Of a stretch of DNA of 12,650 bases, positions 1 through 7,558 are shown piece by piece. Where the stretch lies: NCBI GenBank assembly GCA_003562555.1, contig PWUO01000174.1:1-12650 (forward strand). The letters are read 5' to 3'. Positions within the stretch are counted from its first letter, which is position 1; the number at the start of each line of letters is the position of its first letter. The notes beneath the pieces were generated by a model, which did not search any database, was not told the DNA's origin, and saw only the letters and a program-made list of their open reading frames with translations. Both the position numbers and the translations under genes were made by a program. The DNA comes from Dehalococcoidia bacterium. GTDB lineage: Bacteria; Chloroflexota; Dehalococcoidia; GIF9; AB-539-J10.

Positions 1-1067
1 AGGTACTGTGCATCGATGAAACTGATCATTCCGTTCCGTCGCATGGCCTCGTCATACTTATGGTCGTAGACCGTGAGCATCCGGTGTATGCCCTGAGTTC
101 TCTGCAGTGCCGCCTCGATATCAGTCCGGATAAGGTTCGTAAGCAGCGTGAGTACGTGCTGTGCCAGATCGCCGCACAGGTCAAGACGTGTACGGTTCAG
201 TTTGATGGTGGCAGCCCCCGCGCGAAGGTCATCCAGACACGGACACAGCTTCTCAAACAGGTACTTGATCTCCTGAGTCCAGGGGGAGTTCACGGTGTAG
301 CGTGATGCGGCAGCTATGAACGAGTCCCACCTCCTCGCAGCGTCATCAGAAAGATGCATGTGGTGCAGCAAGCGAGTCAGTTGCGAAGCTGCGTGGTGCA
401 CGTCGATCGTATCGTTGAGCCATGGCGTGCCGTTTGGCCATATTACTTCCCTGTGTCCCCAAAGGTGCGGGTTCGGGATGGCGCGCATGTGCGTCTGGTA
501 CTGGGTGATGAACGCGGTGAGGCTCTCTGCGACCTGCTTGCTGCGGCGACCGAGGTTCGCCTGCTCGAATGCTGACAGGAAGTCACGCTGGGAGTCACGG
601 TCGCTCGCTCCCCGCCGGAAGATTTCATTCATGATGCGCTGCTGTACCGCTGCTGCTGCTGCTCCCTCCGTCTCCATCAGGGTGAATCCTGGAGGTATCC
701 CCAGTTCGAGGGGAAAGCGGCGCAGAATTCTCGCTGTGAAGCTGTCGAGCGTCTCCACCCGGAGACGGTGCAGGTTCTCGACCAGCGTGCGTAGCATGGC
801 AGTGCAATCTTCCTGTGTTAGTTCCGGCAGGTCGAGTCGCGCACTAAGCGCCGACGCCGCATCTGAGGACGAGGCGGCATCGGAGAGATACGTTACGATT
901 GAGTCGAATATCTCTCCCGCAGCCTTCTTCGAGAATGTCAGGGCGACGATTTCCTCAGGACTTGCGCCTCCTGCGAGAAGACGCAGGTAACGGTGCGCGA
1001 GTTGGAATGTCTTTCCCGACCCCGCTGAGGCCGTGATAGCCCGGTGCCCAAGGGATTGTGACGTCAT
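1..1067 (-). CDS. AddA/RecB-like UvrD-family helicase, N-terminal part (runs off left edge)
   Basis: This is the N-terminal 355 codons of a superfamily 1 DNA helicase; reading by hand finds no stop between the start and the window edge. A Walker A motif, ASAGSGKT, lies at residues 13-20 (Lys19). A motif Ia-like stretch, ALTFSKKAAGEI, follows at about residues 42-53, and a TLDSF stretch further on resembles the next conserved block. The last visible residues (YDHKYDEAMRRNGMISF) match the segment that in AddA/RecB proteins comes just before the Walker B region, so Walker B, the other helicase motifs and any C-terminal nuclease lie outside the window. The ATG overlaps the TGA of the upstream nuclease gene as ATGA, which implies translational coupling. 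By family knowledge it would unwind DNA from double-strand ends as the motor of an AddAB-type complex. A (GCT)5 tract at 649-663 encodes five alanines. The helicase family is certain; the AddA role is inferred from the partner gene. Confidence 0.9.
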   Translation of the reverse strand, partial: MTSQSLGHRAITASAGSGKTFQLAHRYLRLLAGGASPEEIVALTFSKKAAGEIFDSIVTYLSDAASSSDAASALSARLDLPELTQEDCTAMLRTLVENLHRLRVETLDSFTARILRRFPLELGIPPGFTLMETEGAAAAAVQQRIMNEIFRRGASDRDSQRDFLSAFEQANLGRRSKQVAESLTAFITQYQTHMRAIPNPHLWGHREVIWPNGTPWLNDTIDVHHAASQLTRLLHHMHLSDDAARRWDSFIAAASRYTVNSPWTQEIKYLFEKLCPCLDDLRAGAATIKLNRTRLDLCGDLAQHVLTLLTNLIRTDIEAALQRTQGIHRMLTVYDHKYDEAMRRNGMISFIDAQY

Positions 1068-3907
1068 CGTCCCCACTCCTCAAGGAACGCTGTGAATGCC
1101 TGTCCATCGACACAGCGTAATGCCTCTGCCGGAAAGAGTGGCTCGAACTCGTCGAACGTTACCCTGGCCGACGGTGGCCAGAAGCGATTGCTGTCGATAT
1201 CGTCCACAATGCCGCGCACGCAGTTCATCGCGCCCTGGAGTAATGATTCGGTCAGTCCGTCCCATGTGTCGATCTTCGTCGCGTCCGTGTCCCTGGGGAG
1301 GTTGAAGTAGCCGGCTGAGATCTTTCCAGTGTGTGACACATGGTTTGCCAGCATGGCGACATAGAGGGGAAGCTGGAGGTCAGTCCACCGCCTGGTCTTG
1401 CCCTCGACCTGCACTCTGGAGTACTCGCGGGCGCCTTCTGTGTCCGCAGACAGGTGCTGTCTCGCAGGTGGCTCGGGATTCTCGCTCGTCTTGTAGTCGA
1501 GGACCCTGAGTGCCCCCGACTCGCGGTGGCGCTCGACCCGGTCTATCCTTCCCCGTACGATAACCGACCCGACGGTCATTGCGACGCGCTCCTCGTAATG
1601 GATGATCTGCCATCCGAGCTTTGCCTGGTCTGCCTGTACTCTGGCGGCAGCCGCGAGGCGGTCACGTATCACGTCGAGTTGCAGTGCGAGATGCAGCGGC
1701 GAACTCGCGCCGAGGTGTTCGGCAGTCCATCTGTCCACCTGTTCGTTCAGGAAGCGACGCAGCAGACGCTGGTCGTCAGAGCACCTCAGACTCGGCTCGG
1801 ACGCCATCATTGCCAGAGCGTCGTGTACCACCGTGCCGAAGTCGAGCGCGTCCAATTCCCTCTTGGTATCGGTAAGTGGCTCCATACGTAGCACGTGTTT
1901 CAGGTAGAACCTGAATGGACACGAGAGGTAGTCACGGAGCGACGTTACACTCAACCTTGCTGGTGGCTTCAGCGACGTGTCCTCGGCTGGAGGAATGTGT
2001 GGCTTCAGTGCAAAGCTGATGCTGGAGGGGACGCTGGGCTGTGCGTCATCCGGATCGCCGAACAGGCGGCGTGCGCGCCGGGGCAGTTCTTCGTCATGGC
2101 AGTTAAGCAGGATACGTGAAGGCTTAAGCGGCTCTCCGCCCGCGCCGTACTTGCCGGCAATTGCGTACAGCCTGCCGGACTCCCGGCGCGACTCAATCAT
2201 GGTGCGGGTGAGGAAGACGTCGCGGGCGAGCCGGTCGGTCTCGTTCCTCAGCCCCAGCGTGCGCCTGAGAGACTCCGGTATGAATGCCTCGTCGCCGGGT
2301 CGCTGAGGGACGGAGCCATCGTTCATTCCCGTGAGTATGAGCAGTGGCGCATCGTTCCACGCGAGCTCAAGCCAGCCTTCGAGGTCGATGGCGCCGGGTG
2401 GTCTCTCCCGCGGGTATGTGTCGCTTGAAAACAACTCCAGCATCACCTCACTTGATTCGTGGGCCGTGAGTCTGAGTTCTGGCATGCAGCCAGAGGAGAG
2501 CATTCGTAACGCTTCGTCTACTGTGTCGGCAACCGCTCGGAACTCCTTGTCTGCCTGTTCCTCAGGGCGCAGTGCTCTCGTGGAATACACGGTCTGCAGC
2601 ACGGTGCGAAACAGCATCTCGGCGGATCCAGGTTCTGCCTGGACATCCAGTTCGTTGACCACGGACAGAGCCCTCGTGAGTATCGGCCATGGCGGGGTCT
2701 CTGCCTGTACGTGTCGGAGCCTGTCGAGAATGTCATGAACCGTTCCCGGCAGATGGGTGCCCTGAAACTCGTCCAGTTCCGTGAGCAGCGACCGTGGTCC
2801 TATGCCGTGCGCTCGTTCCAGGTGGTTCAGCACATCGGGATGTCGAAGGAAGTTCCCCAGTGATTCATATGAGCCTTCTCTCGAGAGTTCCTGATATGCG
2901 CTCAGCAGTCTGAACACGGGGTGTCGTGATAGAGGCACTCCTGCCGGGTTGTGCACGGGGACGCCGTGATCGGCGAGAGCTGATTCGAGGTAGGGGCCCA
3001 CCGCGTTGTCGGGAACGCCAAGTGCTGCGTCCCCCGGCCCGTACTGCTGCTGATTCAGTATCTCGACTGCGAGCAGTGCCTGACCCGCCGGCGAACTGGC
3101 GAGCCTGATAGTTGCACCTGCGTCGGGGAACTCCACTCGCTCTGTGGACCACGTCTTGGCCAACGGGCGTCCCCAAGAGTCGAAACGATCTGCAATCGAC
3201 TCTGGGGCGTGAACGAGCACCTCAACTGCCGTCGATGCCGAAAGGCGTTCGAGAACTGTGAGCGACAGCGGAGCTGGATCGGGTACGCAGGCCAGTACTA
3301 CCTGGTCGAATTCCAGCATGGCCGGCTGTTCGGCATGGCGCAGCATCTCGCTGCAGGGATCAGCCAGGCCCAATCGTTCCAGCTGTGCCACAGCCCGCTG
3401 CTCGAGTTGTGCCATGTCCAACCACCGGTCGAGCTCCTCTATCTCAGCTTCAAACTGACGGACCGTCGATCGAATGCTGTGGCCGTGTTCGGCGAGGGTC
3501 CGGCGCAGAGACTCGAGCATCCTTCCCGTGCGCAGCGCCCACCGGAAGTCACGCGTGGGTATGGAGGCGGGTAGGAGTCCGCAGTACTCCGATGGTTCCA
3601 TGTCCAGGAGGACACGTGCCCAGCCCGCCGCAACATCCATCGGACTTGCAATGGGTGACGAGGCGCTGCCATCGATGGCAAGAAGATGTGCGGGTGTGCG
3701 GAGCGCCGGCGCAATCAGGTAGGTGCCGTACCTCGCGCAGAGCAGCGTCAGTGCCTCTCGGAGGCGTCTGCCCGCCTGCTGCGTGGGAACGAGGACGACA
3801 GTGTCGCGCAGGTCCACCGGGCCATCGGGCGGTTCTGGCACGAGGTAGTCCCGCACCTTGTGAACGACAGGTGCATCCCACCCGAGGAAGTGTCGTTGGA
3901 CCGTCAT
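1064..3907 (-). CDS. AddB-like PD-(D/E)XK nuclease with degenerate helicase fold
   Basis: This 947-residue protein has the two-part build of AddB-type recombination nucleases. The N-terminal two thirds resemble an SF1 helicase core that has lost its ATPase: the expected Walker A position reads VVLVPTQQAGRRL, and an LLILTGMNDGSVPQRP block lies in the middle. From about residue 650 comes a RecB-type nuclease domain: SVTSLRDYLSCPFRFYL, then FGTVVHDAL (His695), GRIDRVE (Asp789), LRVLDYKT (Asp804, Lys806) and QLPLYV (Gln845), so the catalytic residues look intact. Only one cysteine sits where Fe-S AddB proteins carry a cluster motif, so this is probably the cluster-less type. The ATG is the only ATG/GTG/TTG start available upstream of the conserved FLGW region, because an in-frame TGA lies two codons before it; its Shine-Dalgarno sequence is weak. 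The next gene is a UvrD-like helicase overlapping by 4 bases. Role inferred: double-strand end resection for homologous recombination. Confidence 0.88.
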   Translation of the reverse strand: MTVQRHFLGWDAPVVHKVRDYLVPEPPDGPVDLRDTVVLVPTQQAGRRLREALTLLCARYGTYLIAPALRTPAHLLAIDGSASSPIASPMDVAAGWARVLLDMEPSEYCGLLPASIPTRDFRWALRTGRMLESLRRTLAEHGHSIRSTVRQFEAEIEELDRWLDMAQLEQRAVAQLERLGLADPCSEMLRHAEQPAMLEFDQVVLACVPDPAPLSLTVLERLSASTAVEVLVHAPESIADRFDSWGRPLAKTWSTERVEFPDAGATIRLASSPAGQALLAVEILNQQQYGPGDAALGVPDNAVGPYLESALADHGVPVHNPAGVPLSRHPVFRLLSAYQELSREGSYESLGNFLRHPDVLNHLERAHGIGPRSLLTELDEFQGTHLPGTVHDILDRLRHVQAETPPWPILTRALSVVNELDVQAEPGSAEMLFRTVLQTVYSTRALRPEEQADKEFRAVADTVDEALRMLSSGCMPELRLTAHESSEVMLELFSSDTYPRERPPGAIDLEGWLELAWNDAPLLILTGMNDGSVPQRPGDEAFIPESLRRTLGLRNETDRLARDVFLTRTMIESRRESGRLYAIAGKYGAGGEPLKPSRILLNCHDEELPRRARRLFGDPDDAQPSVPSSISFALKPHIPPAEDTSLKPPARLSVTSLRDYLSCPFRFYLKHVLRMEPLTDTKRELDALDFGTVVHDALAMMASEPSLRCSDDQRLLRRFLNEQVDRWTAEHLGASSPLHLALQLDVIRDRLAAAARVQADQAKLGWQIIHYEERVAMTVGSVIVRGRIDRVERHRESGALRVLDYKTSENPEPPARQHLSADTEGAREYSRVQVEGKTRRWTDLQLPLYVAMLANHVSHTGKISAGYFNLPRDTDATKIDTWDGLTESLLQGAMNCVRGIVDDIDSNRFWPPSARVTFDEFEPLFPAEALRCVDGQAFTAFLEEWGR

Positions 3908-4021
3908 GACTCAACCGGGCACTGTCGTCTGCGACGCTGTGCCGCATCGTGCAGTGTCGCTCCATGGTATCACGAGCCGAGGGTCGCCAGGAACGAAACC
4001 GTGCCGCTGAGGAGGATGGCA

Positions 4022-4051
4022 AAGCCGCCGCGTGCGTACGTTCGGCGGCTT
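4022..4051 (-). terminator. Candidate intrinsic terminator after the cupin gene
   Basis: A perfect 9-bp GC-rich inverted repeat (AAGCCGCCG / CGGCGGCTT) with a 12-base loop lies 62 bases past the cupin stop codon. Read on the minus strand the stem is followed by TTTGCC, only a short T run, so termination may be weak. The loop contains the palindrome CGTACG. It sits between the end of the five-gene cluster and the AddB-like gene, the expected place to separate the two units. The rest of the 206-base gap (3908-4113) holds no ORF or strong promoter that I can defend. Confidence 0.45.
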
Positions 4052-4113
4052 CGCTCACTGGTAGGTGATTCTAGTGTCTGCGCACCTGTCATGCCCAAAA
4101 TGGAAACGTGACG

Positions 4114-4464
4114 CTATGCCGGGCAGCAGGCGTCCTCGCCGCGCAGCGGAACCATGCAGATGAACCGCAGGTTGTCCTTGCCTGTATTAACCAACTGATG
4201 TCGCTCATCGGCGGGGATGAACAGCGCGGTACCCTCCCGGAACGGTGCATCACCCCAGGCTCCCTTGAGTACCCCTTCTCCCTTGAGGATGAGCACCTCG
4301 TGCTCGAAATCGTGGGCGTGATCCGAGCTGCCGCCTCCCGGCGGCACGTCGAATACGCGCATTGCGAAGGTAGGGGCTCCCTCGTTGTGCCCGAATACTA
4401 CGCGTTTCTGAGCGCCCTGGCCGTAGGGGACCGATGGTATCTCTTCGATGTTGCGAATCTGCAC
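4114..4464 (-). CDS. Small single-domain cupin protein
   Basis: This 116-residue protein is one cupin beta-barrel. Motif 1 is seen as GGGSSDHAHDFEHEVLILKG (His49, His51, with Glu54 or Glu56 as the acidic ligand). Motif 2 is GTALFIPADERHQLVNTG (His89, with Asn93 in the usual place; the common glycine of PxG is Asp here). These residues normally hold one divalent metal (Fe, Mn, Zn or Ni). Small cupins act as dioxygenases, isomerases, decarboxylases or metabolite binders, and the sequence does not say which. The start is GTG at 4464, supported by GGAGG at 4471-4475 with 6-base spacing. It is the last gene of a five-gene same-strand series, 54 bases after the SDR gene. The C-terminus ends with adjacent cysteines (DACCPA). 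The family is confident; the function is open. Confidence 0.85.
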   Translation of the reverse strand: MQIRNIEEIPSVPYGQGAQKRVVFGHNEGAPTFAMRVFDVPPGGGSSDHAHDFEHEVLILKGEGVLKGAWGDAPFREGTALFIPADERHQLVNTGKDNLRFICMVPLRGEDACCPA

Positions 4465-4518
4465 GTGGATCCTCCGTTCGATCAGTCTGTATGTGGTGCC
4501 TGCGTATACCGCGATGTC

Positions 4519-5463
4519 TTATGAATCGCGGGTGGTCTTCACGAAGTCGGCTACGGCCTCATCGAGGCCGTAGCGCGGATGCCAACCCCAGTCCGCCCGG
4601 GCGAGGCTGTCGTCGAGCTTCTGCGGTATGGACTTGATAAATGCGGTGATCTGCTCATCCGGCTCGAAGGTGATGTCTGCATCGGGCACCTGGCGTCTGA
4701 TCGCGTCCGCGAGCTGCCCTGCGGTGACGACGAAGCCGTGCAGGCTGTAGCAGCGGTGGGTGAGTGACATGTCGTCTGCCGCTGCGATATCTGCAAGGCT
4801 GTGGGCGGCATCACGGATGTAAAGCACTCCGGTCGCCGTTTCCGGGGCCACACGCATGGCGAAAGGGCGGCCCATGGCGGCTTCTTCGACAGCCACTGAG
4901 GTGAAAGCGGTCCAGCCCGATGACGCGGCGCGCCCGAGGCCGAAGATTGGCGGGAAGCGCACCGCGCGGAAGTCGAGATTAAATCGGCGATGGTAGTACT
5001 CACCGAGCCGTTCGGTGCATACCTTGCTCACCCCGTACATCCCGGTGGGATGCTGCGCGAAATCGTTAGGCACCACGTCGCGTGGGGCATCAGGGCCATA
5101 AGAGGCGACGCTACTTGCGTAGATCACGCGGCTGACATCAAACAGGCGTGCAGCTTCAAGCACGTTGTATGAGCCGGTAACGTTCACCTCGAAGGCTGCC
5201 TGCGGCATAGTCTCGGTCGCCGGGGGAAGCATCGCACCTGAATGGACGACCTGATCCGGTTTGACCGTAGCGATCGCGCCGGCGACCTCGGCCCAGTTGG
5301 CCAGTGATCCCTTGATGGCCGACACATTGCCGCCCGCTCGCTGCAGGAATTCGTCATTCGAGACGACGTCGAAGAGGACCACCTCCTGTCCATCCTGCAC
5401 GAGCATTTGTGTCAGGTATCGTCCGATGAATCCGAAGCCGCCTGTGATCAGGGTGCGTGTCAT
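4519..5463 (-). CDS. Extended SDR, NAD-dependent epimerase/dehydratase family, threonine-dehydrogenase-like C-terminus
   Basis: This 314-residue extended short-chain dehydrogenase/reductase is of full family length. The N-terminal Rossmann motif GGFGFIG spans residues 8-14, followed by an acidic FD at 31-32 that favours NAD over NADP. The catalytic set is visible: YASSVASYG (Ser117/Ser118) and the YxxxK pair in MYGVSKVC (Tyr143, Lys147). Sugar-nucleotide epimerases share this build. However, the C-terminal stretch PQKLDDSLARADWGWHPRY closely resembles SDR-type L-threonine 3-dehydrogenases, so oxidation of a small hydroxy-amino or hydroxy acid is as likely as sugar epimerisation; no polysaccharide genes lie nearby. 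The ATG at 5463 has GGAGG at 5468-5472, 4 bases upstream. It lies 57 bases after the CxxC protein gene and is probably co-transcribed with it. The SDR assignment is firm; the substrate is inference. Confidence 0.88.
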   Translation of the reverse strand: MTRTLITGGFGFIGRYLTQMLVQDGQEVVLFDVVSNDEFLQRAGGNVSAIKGSLANWAEVAGAIATVKPDQVVHSGAMLPPATETMPQAAFEVNVTGSYNVLEAARLFDVSRVIYASSVASYGPDAPRDVVPNDFAQHPTGMYGVSKVCTERLGEYYHRRFNLDFRAVRFPPIFGLGRAASSGWTAFTSVAVEEAAMGRPFAMRVAPETATGVLYIRDAAHSLADIAAADDMSLTHRCYSLHGFVVTAGQLADAIRRQVPDADITFEPDEQITAFIKSIPQKLDDSLARADWGWHPRYGLDEAVADFVKTTRDS

Positions 5464-5520
5464 AAGTCCTCCAGGGTGCTGGCACTATGGTTGGAACTCC
5501 GTGCAGGGTCGTGGCCAGGG

Positions 5521-6303
5521 TCATTGCTCGCGTTCGTGTGCGGGTGTACCCGGCGTGGCCGGCTTTTCCAGTCCGATTCGCCGGTAGTACATCTCGGGTA
5601 TCTTCTCCGGATCCTTGTAGAAGAGCAGGGTGCAGGGCTTGTCGGGGTCGTCCGGATCGTACTCTTCCACCAGTCGTGTAGGCACACCGGTGGCCTTCAT
5701 CGACATATGCTCGTGCCACACCGAGCAATGAAGACAGTAGTACGAGACGTTCTCTTTGCCCCAGGACCACGGATATGCCTTCTTCGTGGTTCCAAGATTG
5801 AATGGAGGTTCGGTTCGTGGAGGCGTGCCATCAACCGGACTGCCACGTCGCATCCGTCCTCCAGCGCCGCACGGGTCGCATGAGATGACGAACCTGTCCT
5901 CCTCCTCGCGGACGGTGAGCACTCCCCGCTCTTCAGGTCCGGACCTGTGTGCGCGCATCTGCTCCGTGTACCACTGTACCAGTTGCTTCTTCGTCTTCAG
6001 GTTCTTCAGCTGGTCAAGGAACACGGCAGAGATCATCTGTTTCGAGTGTTGCAGCACATCGAGCAGACGTTCCTCACCGTAGTTGTCAGATATCCACGTG
6101 AGCAGGCCGTATACCCAGTCGCAGTAGAGGTCATGCAACCCCTTGCCCTCGAGTTGCACATAGTCGATCAGTTCGAGCGCCGTCTCCGTATCTCCGGCTT
6201 TCACTGCGTCACGTAATCTGTCGTAGGAACTAATTCCCAGTTCTTCGATCGGATCGTCGACGCGCAGCGGCCGGCCGAGCAGGTCGTGGTCGATCTTCAG
6301 CAT
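5521..6303 (-). CDS. Uncharacterised protein with two CxxC pairs, probable metal-binding
   Basis: I do not recognise this 260-residue protein. Residues 25-115 look wholly helical, including AVKAGDTETALELIDYV and GLHDLYCDWVYGLL; this is faintly like the helical cap that precedes corrinoid-binding domains, but no cobalamin-binding DxHxxG is present. The C-terminal half carries two CxxC pairs, CDPCGAGGRM (Cys142, Cys145) and YYCLHCSVWHEHM (Cys190, Cys193, with His192, His197 and His199 nearby), joined by an aromatic-rich KAYPWSWGK stretch. Four cysteines in this layout suggest a structural or catalytic zinc or iron site. There is no signal peptide or membrane segment, so it is probably cytoplasmic. 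The ATG lies only 3 bases after the DRE-TIM gene stop codon, with a GGGGG stretch as a likely ribosome site, so it is almost certainly translated from the same mRNA. It may be an enzyme or subunit in the same pathway; a regulatory role is not excluded. Confidence 0.8.
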   Translation of the reverse strand: MLKIDHDLLGRPLRVDDPIEELGISSYDRLRDAVKAGDTETALELIDYVQLEGKGLHDLYCDWVYGLLTWISDNYGEERLLDVLQHSKQMISAVFLDQLKNLKTKKQLVQWYTEQMRAHRSGPEERGVLTVREEEDRFVISCDPCGAGGRMRRGSPVDGTPPRTEPPFNLGTTKKAYPWSWGKENVSYYCLHCSVWHEHMSMKATGVPTRLVEEYDPDDPDKPCTLLFYKDPEKIPEMYYRRIGLEKPATPGTPAHEREQ

Positions 6304-6306
6304 AGT

Positions 6307-7536
6307 CTAGCCCCCGGACTTCACTGCGTTGGCGATTTCCTTGAACTCTTCCTCTGTGAGCTGTCGCTTCACATCGTGAGAGTACTGTTTGACACGCTTC
6401 AAAACCTCCGCGCCCTGATCCTTGTCGAGGTCGATCTGCAGTTTCTCGGCCCAGATGGCGACCGAGTCAATGCCGCTCTTCTTGCCCATGACGTAACGCG
6501 GGTCGCGGTGTCCAACCAGCGACGGCAGTATGGGAACGGTCTCGGTGGGGTACTGGCCTCTGCTGTTGCGGTGCCAGCTCACCACCATGCCCGACTCCAC
6601 GTCGTACGTCTCCTCGCCAACGAACGGGCGGTTGGGTCCTCGTCCGGCGAGGGTGGTGACCATGTCCGAGAGTTCGTTGAGCATCTCGTACTTGAGGCCG
6701 GCATCTACTCCGTAGAGTATGCGCAACGCCATCACGGCTTCGATCATGGGGCAGTTGCCGCCGCCTTCGCCGATGCCGGTGATGGTGGAGTGAATGACCT
6801 CGCCTCCCTCGAGCACGGACATAATGGTGTTGGCCACCGCCATCCCGAAGTTGTTGTGGAAGTGCACTTCAAGTGGTTTGGTGATGTGCTCACGCATTGT
6901 TCGTGTGTAGTAGGAGGCCCCATGTGGTGAAAGCACGCCGAACGTGTCGACCAGGCCGAGGGCATCCATGTGCCCCTCGGTGGCGACGCGCTCTATGAGC
7001 TGGAGGAACCAGTCGATATTCGAACGGGTGGCGTCAACGGGGAAGAAGGAGACGTACAGGCCCTGCTCATGCGCGAACTGAGTGGCCTTGATGGACAGGT
7101 CGGTCGCTTTCTCCATCGTCCACTTGTACGAATGTTCGACGAGGTGCTCGGATGACGGAATCTCGATGGTGACCCCATCAACACCGCAGTCGATGGCGCG
7201 CTTGACGTCGTCGATCATACACCTGCTGAGCACGAAGATCTCTGGCCCGAGCTTCCGCCGCACGATCTCCTTGATGGCTGCCTCATCATTGGGGGAGACG
7301 GCAGGCGTTCCCGCTTCGATGCGGTGAATGCCCGCTTCGGCAAGTTTCTCGGCAATGCGGATCTTTTCGTCCCGGGTGAACACGATGCCCGCCTGCTGCT
7401 CGCCATCGCGCAACGTTACATCGTGAATCTTCAGGTGTGCGGGAGGATTGAAGCCCGCGGTTACTTCCTCGGCGAAGTTCCACGGGCTCACAAACCACTT
7501 ATCAGTCTTCCACGGTTGTGCTGCCTCTCGGGTCAT
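6307..7536 (-). CDS. DRE-TIM metallolyase, LeuA/NifV (2-isopropylmalate/homocitrate synthase) family
   Basis: This 409-residue protein belongs to the pyruvate carboxyltransferase-type TIM barrels. The HDVTLRDGEQ motif at residues 38-47 gives the Arg-Asp pair (Arg43, Asp44). The metal ligands are the HFH pair (His225, His227) and Asn261 in GIGEGGGNCP. The segment around 305-355 (FVGEETYDVESGM...PSLVGHRDPRYVMGKKSG) follows the subdomain of LeuA and NifV. The length fits NifV/homocitrate-synthase types and lacks the LeuA C-terminal leucine-binding domain, so leucine feedback is unlikely. Family members condense an acyl-CoA with a 2-oxo acid. Where LeuA/NifV usually read SGIH, this protein reads SGMV (315-318), so the usual catalytic histidine may be missing. 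I chose the ATG at 7536 over one 72 bases further upstream because of a strong ribosome site and because the longer form would overlap the preceding gene. The exact substrate is unknown. Confidence 0.88.
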   Translation of the reverse strand: MTREAAQPWKTDKWFVSPWNFAEEVTAGFNPPAHLKIHDVTLRDGEQQAGIVFTRDEKIRIAEKLAEAGIHRIEAGTPAVSPNDEAAIKEIVRRKLGPEIFVLSRCMIDDVKRAIDCGVDGVTIEIPSSEHLVEHSYKWTMEKATDLSIKATQFAHEQGLYVSFFPVDATRSNIDWFLQLIERVATEGHMDALGLVDTFGVLSPHGASYYTRTMREHITKPLEVHFHNNFGMAVANTIMSVLEGGEVIHSTITGIGEGGGNCPMIEAVMALRILYGVDAGLKYEMLNELSDMVTTLAGRGPNRPFVGEETYDVESGMVVSWHRNSRGQYPTETVPILPSLVGHRDPRYVMGKKSGIDSVAIWAEKLQIDLDKDQGAEVLKRVKQYSHDVKRQLTEEEFKEIANAVKSGG

Positions 7537-7539
7537 GTC

Positions 7540-7549
7540 TCCTCTCCTT
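7540..7549 (-). promoter_or_regulatory. Ribosome binding site deciding the DRE-TIM gene start
   Basis: On the minus strand AAGGAGAGGAGAC precedes the ATG at 7536. This purine-rich site fixes the start there rather than at the in-frame ATG at 7608, which lies inside the PanB-like coding region and has no comparable site. Confidence 0.7.
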
Positions 7550-7558
7550 GGAGCGGGT

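Noticed and set aside
649..663. (GCT)5 trinucleotide tract as a possible phase-variation repeat.
   Set aside because: It is short and in units of three, so slippage would only change an alanine run and not the frame.
316..990. Plus-strand frame of 224 codons at the left end.
   Set aside because: It lies opposite the helicase frame, which carries Walker A and is open across the whole segment; the plus-strand product is low-complexity Ser/Arg with no domain.
1..3907. The nuclease-helicase pair as an antiviral defence system.
   Set aside because: The motifs and gene order match recombination AddAB-type pairs, and no other defence or mobile genes are nearby.
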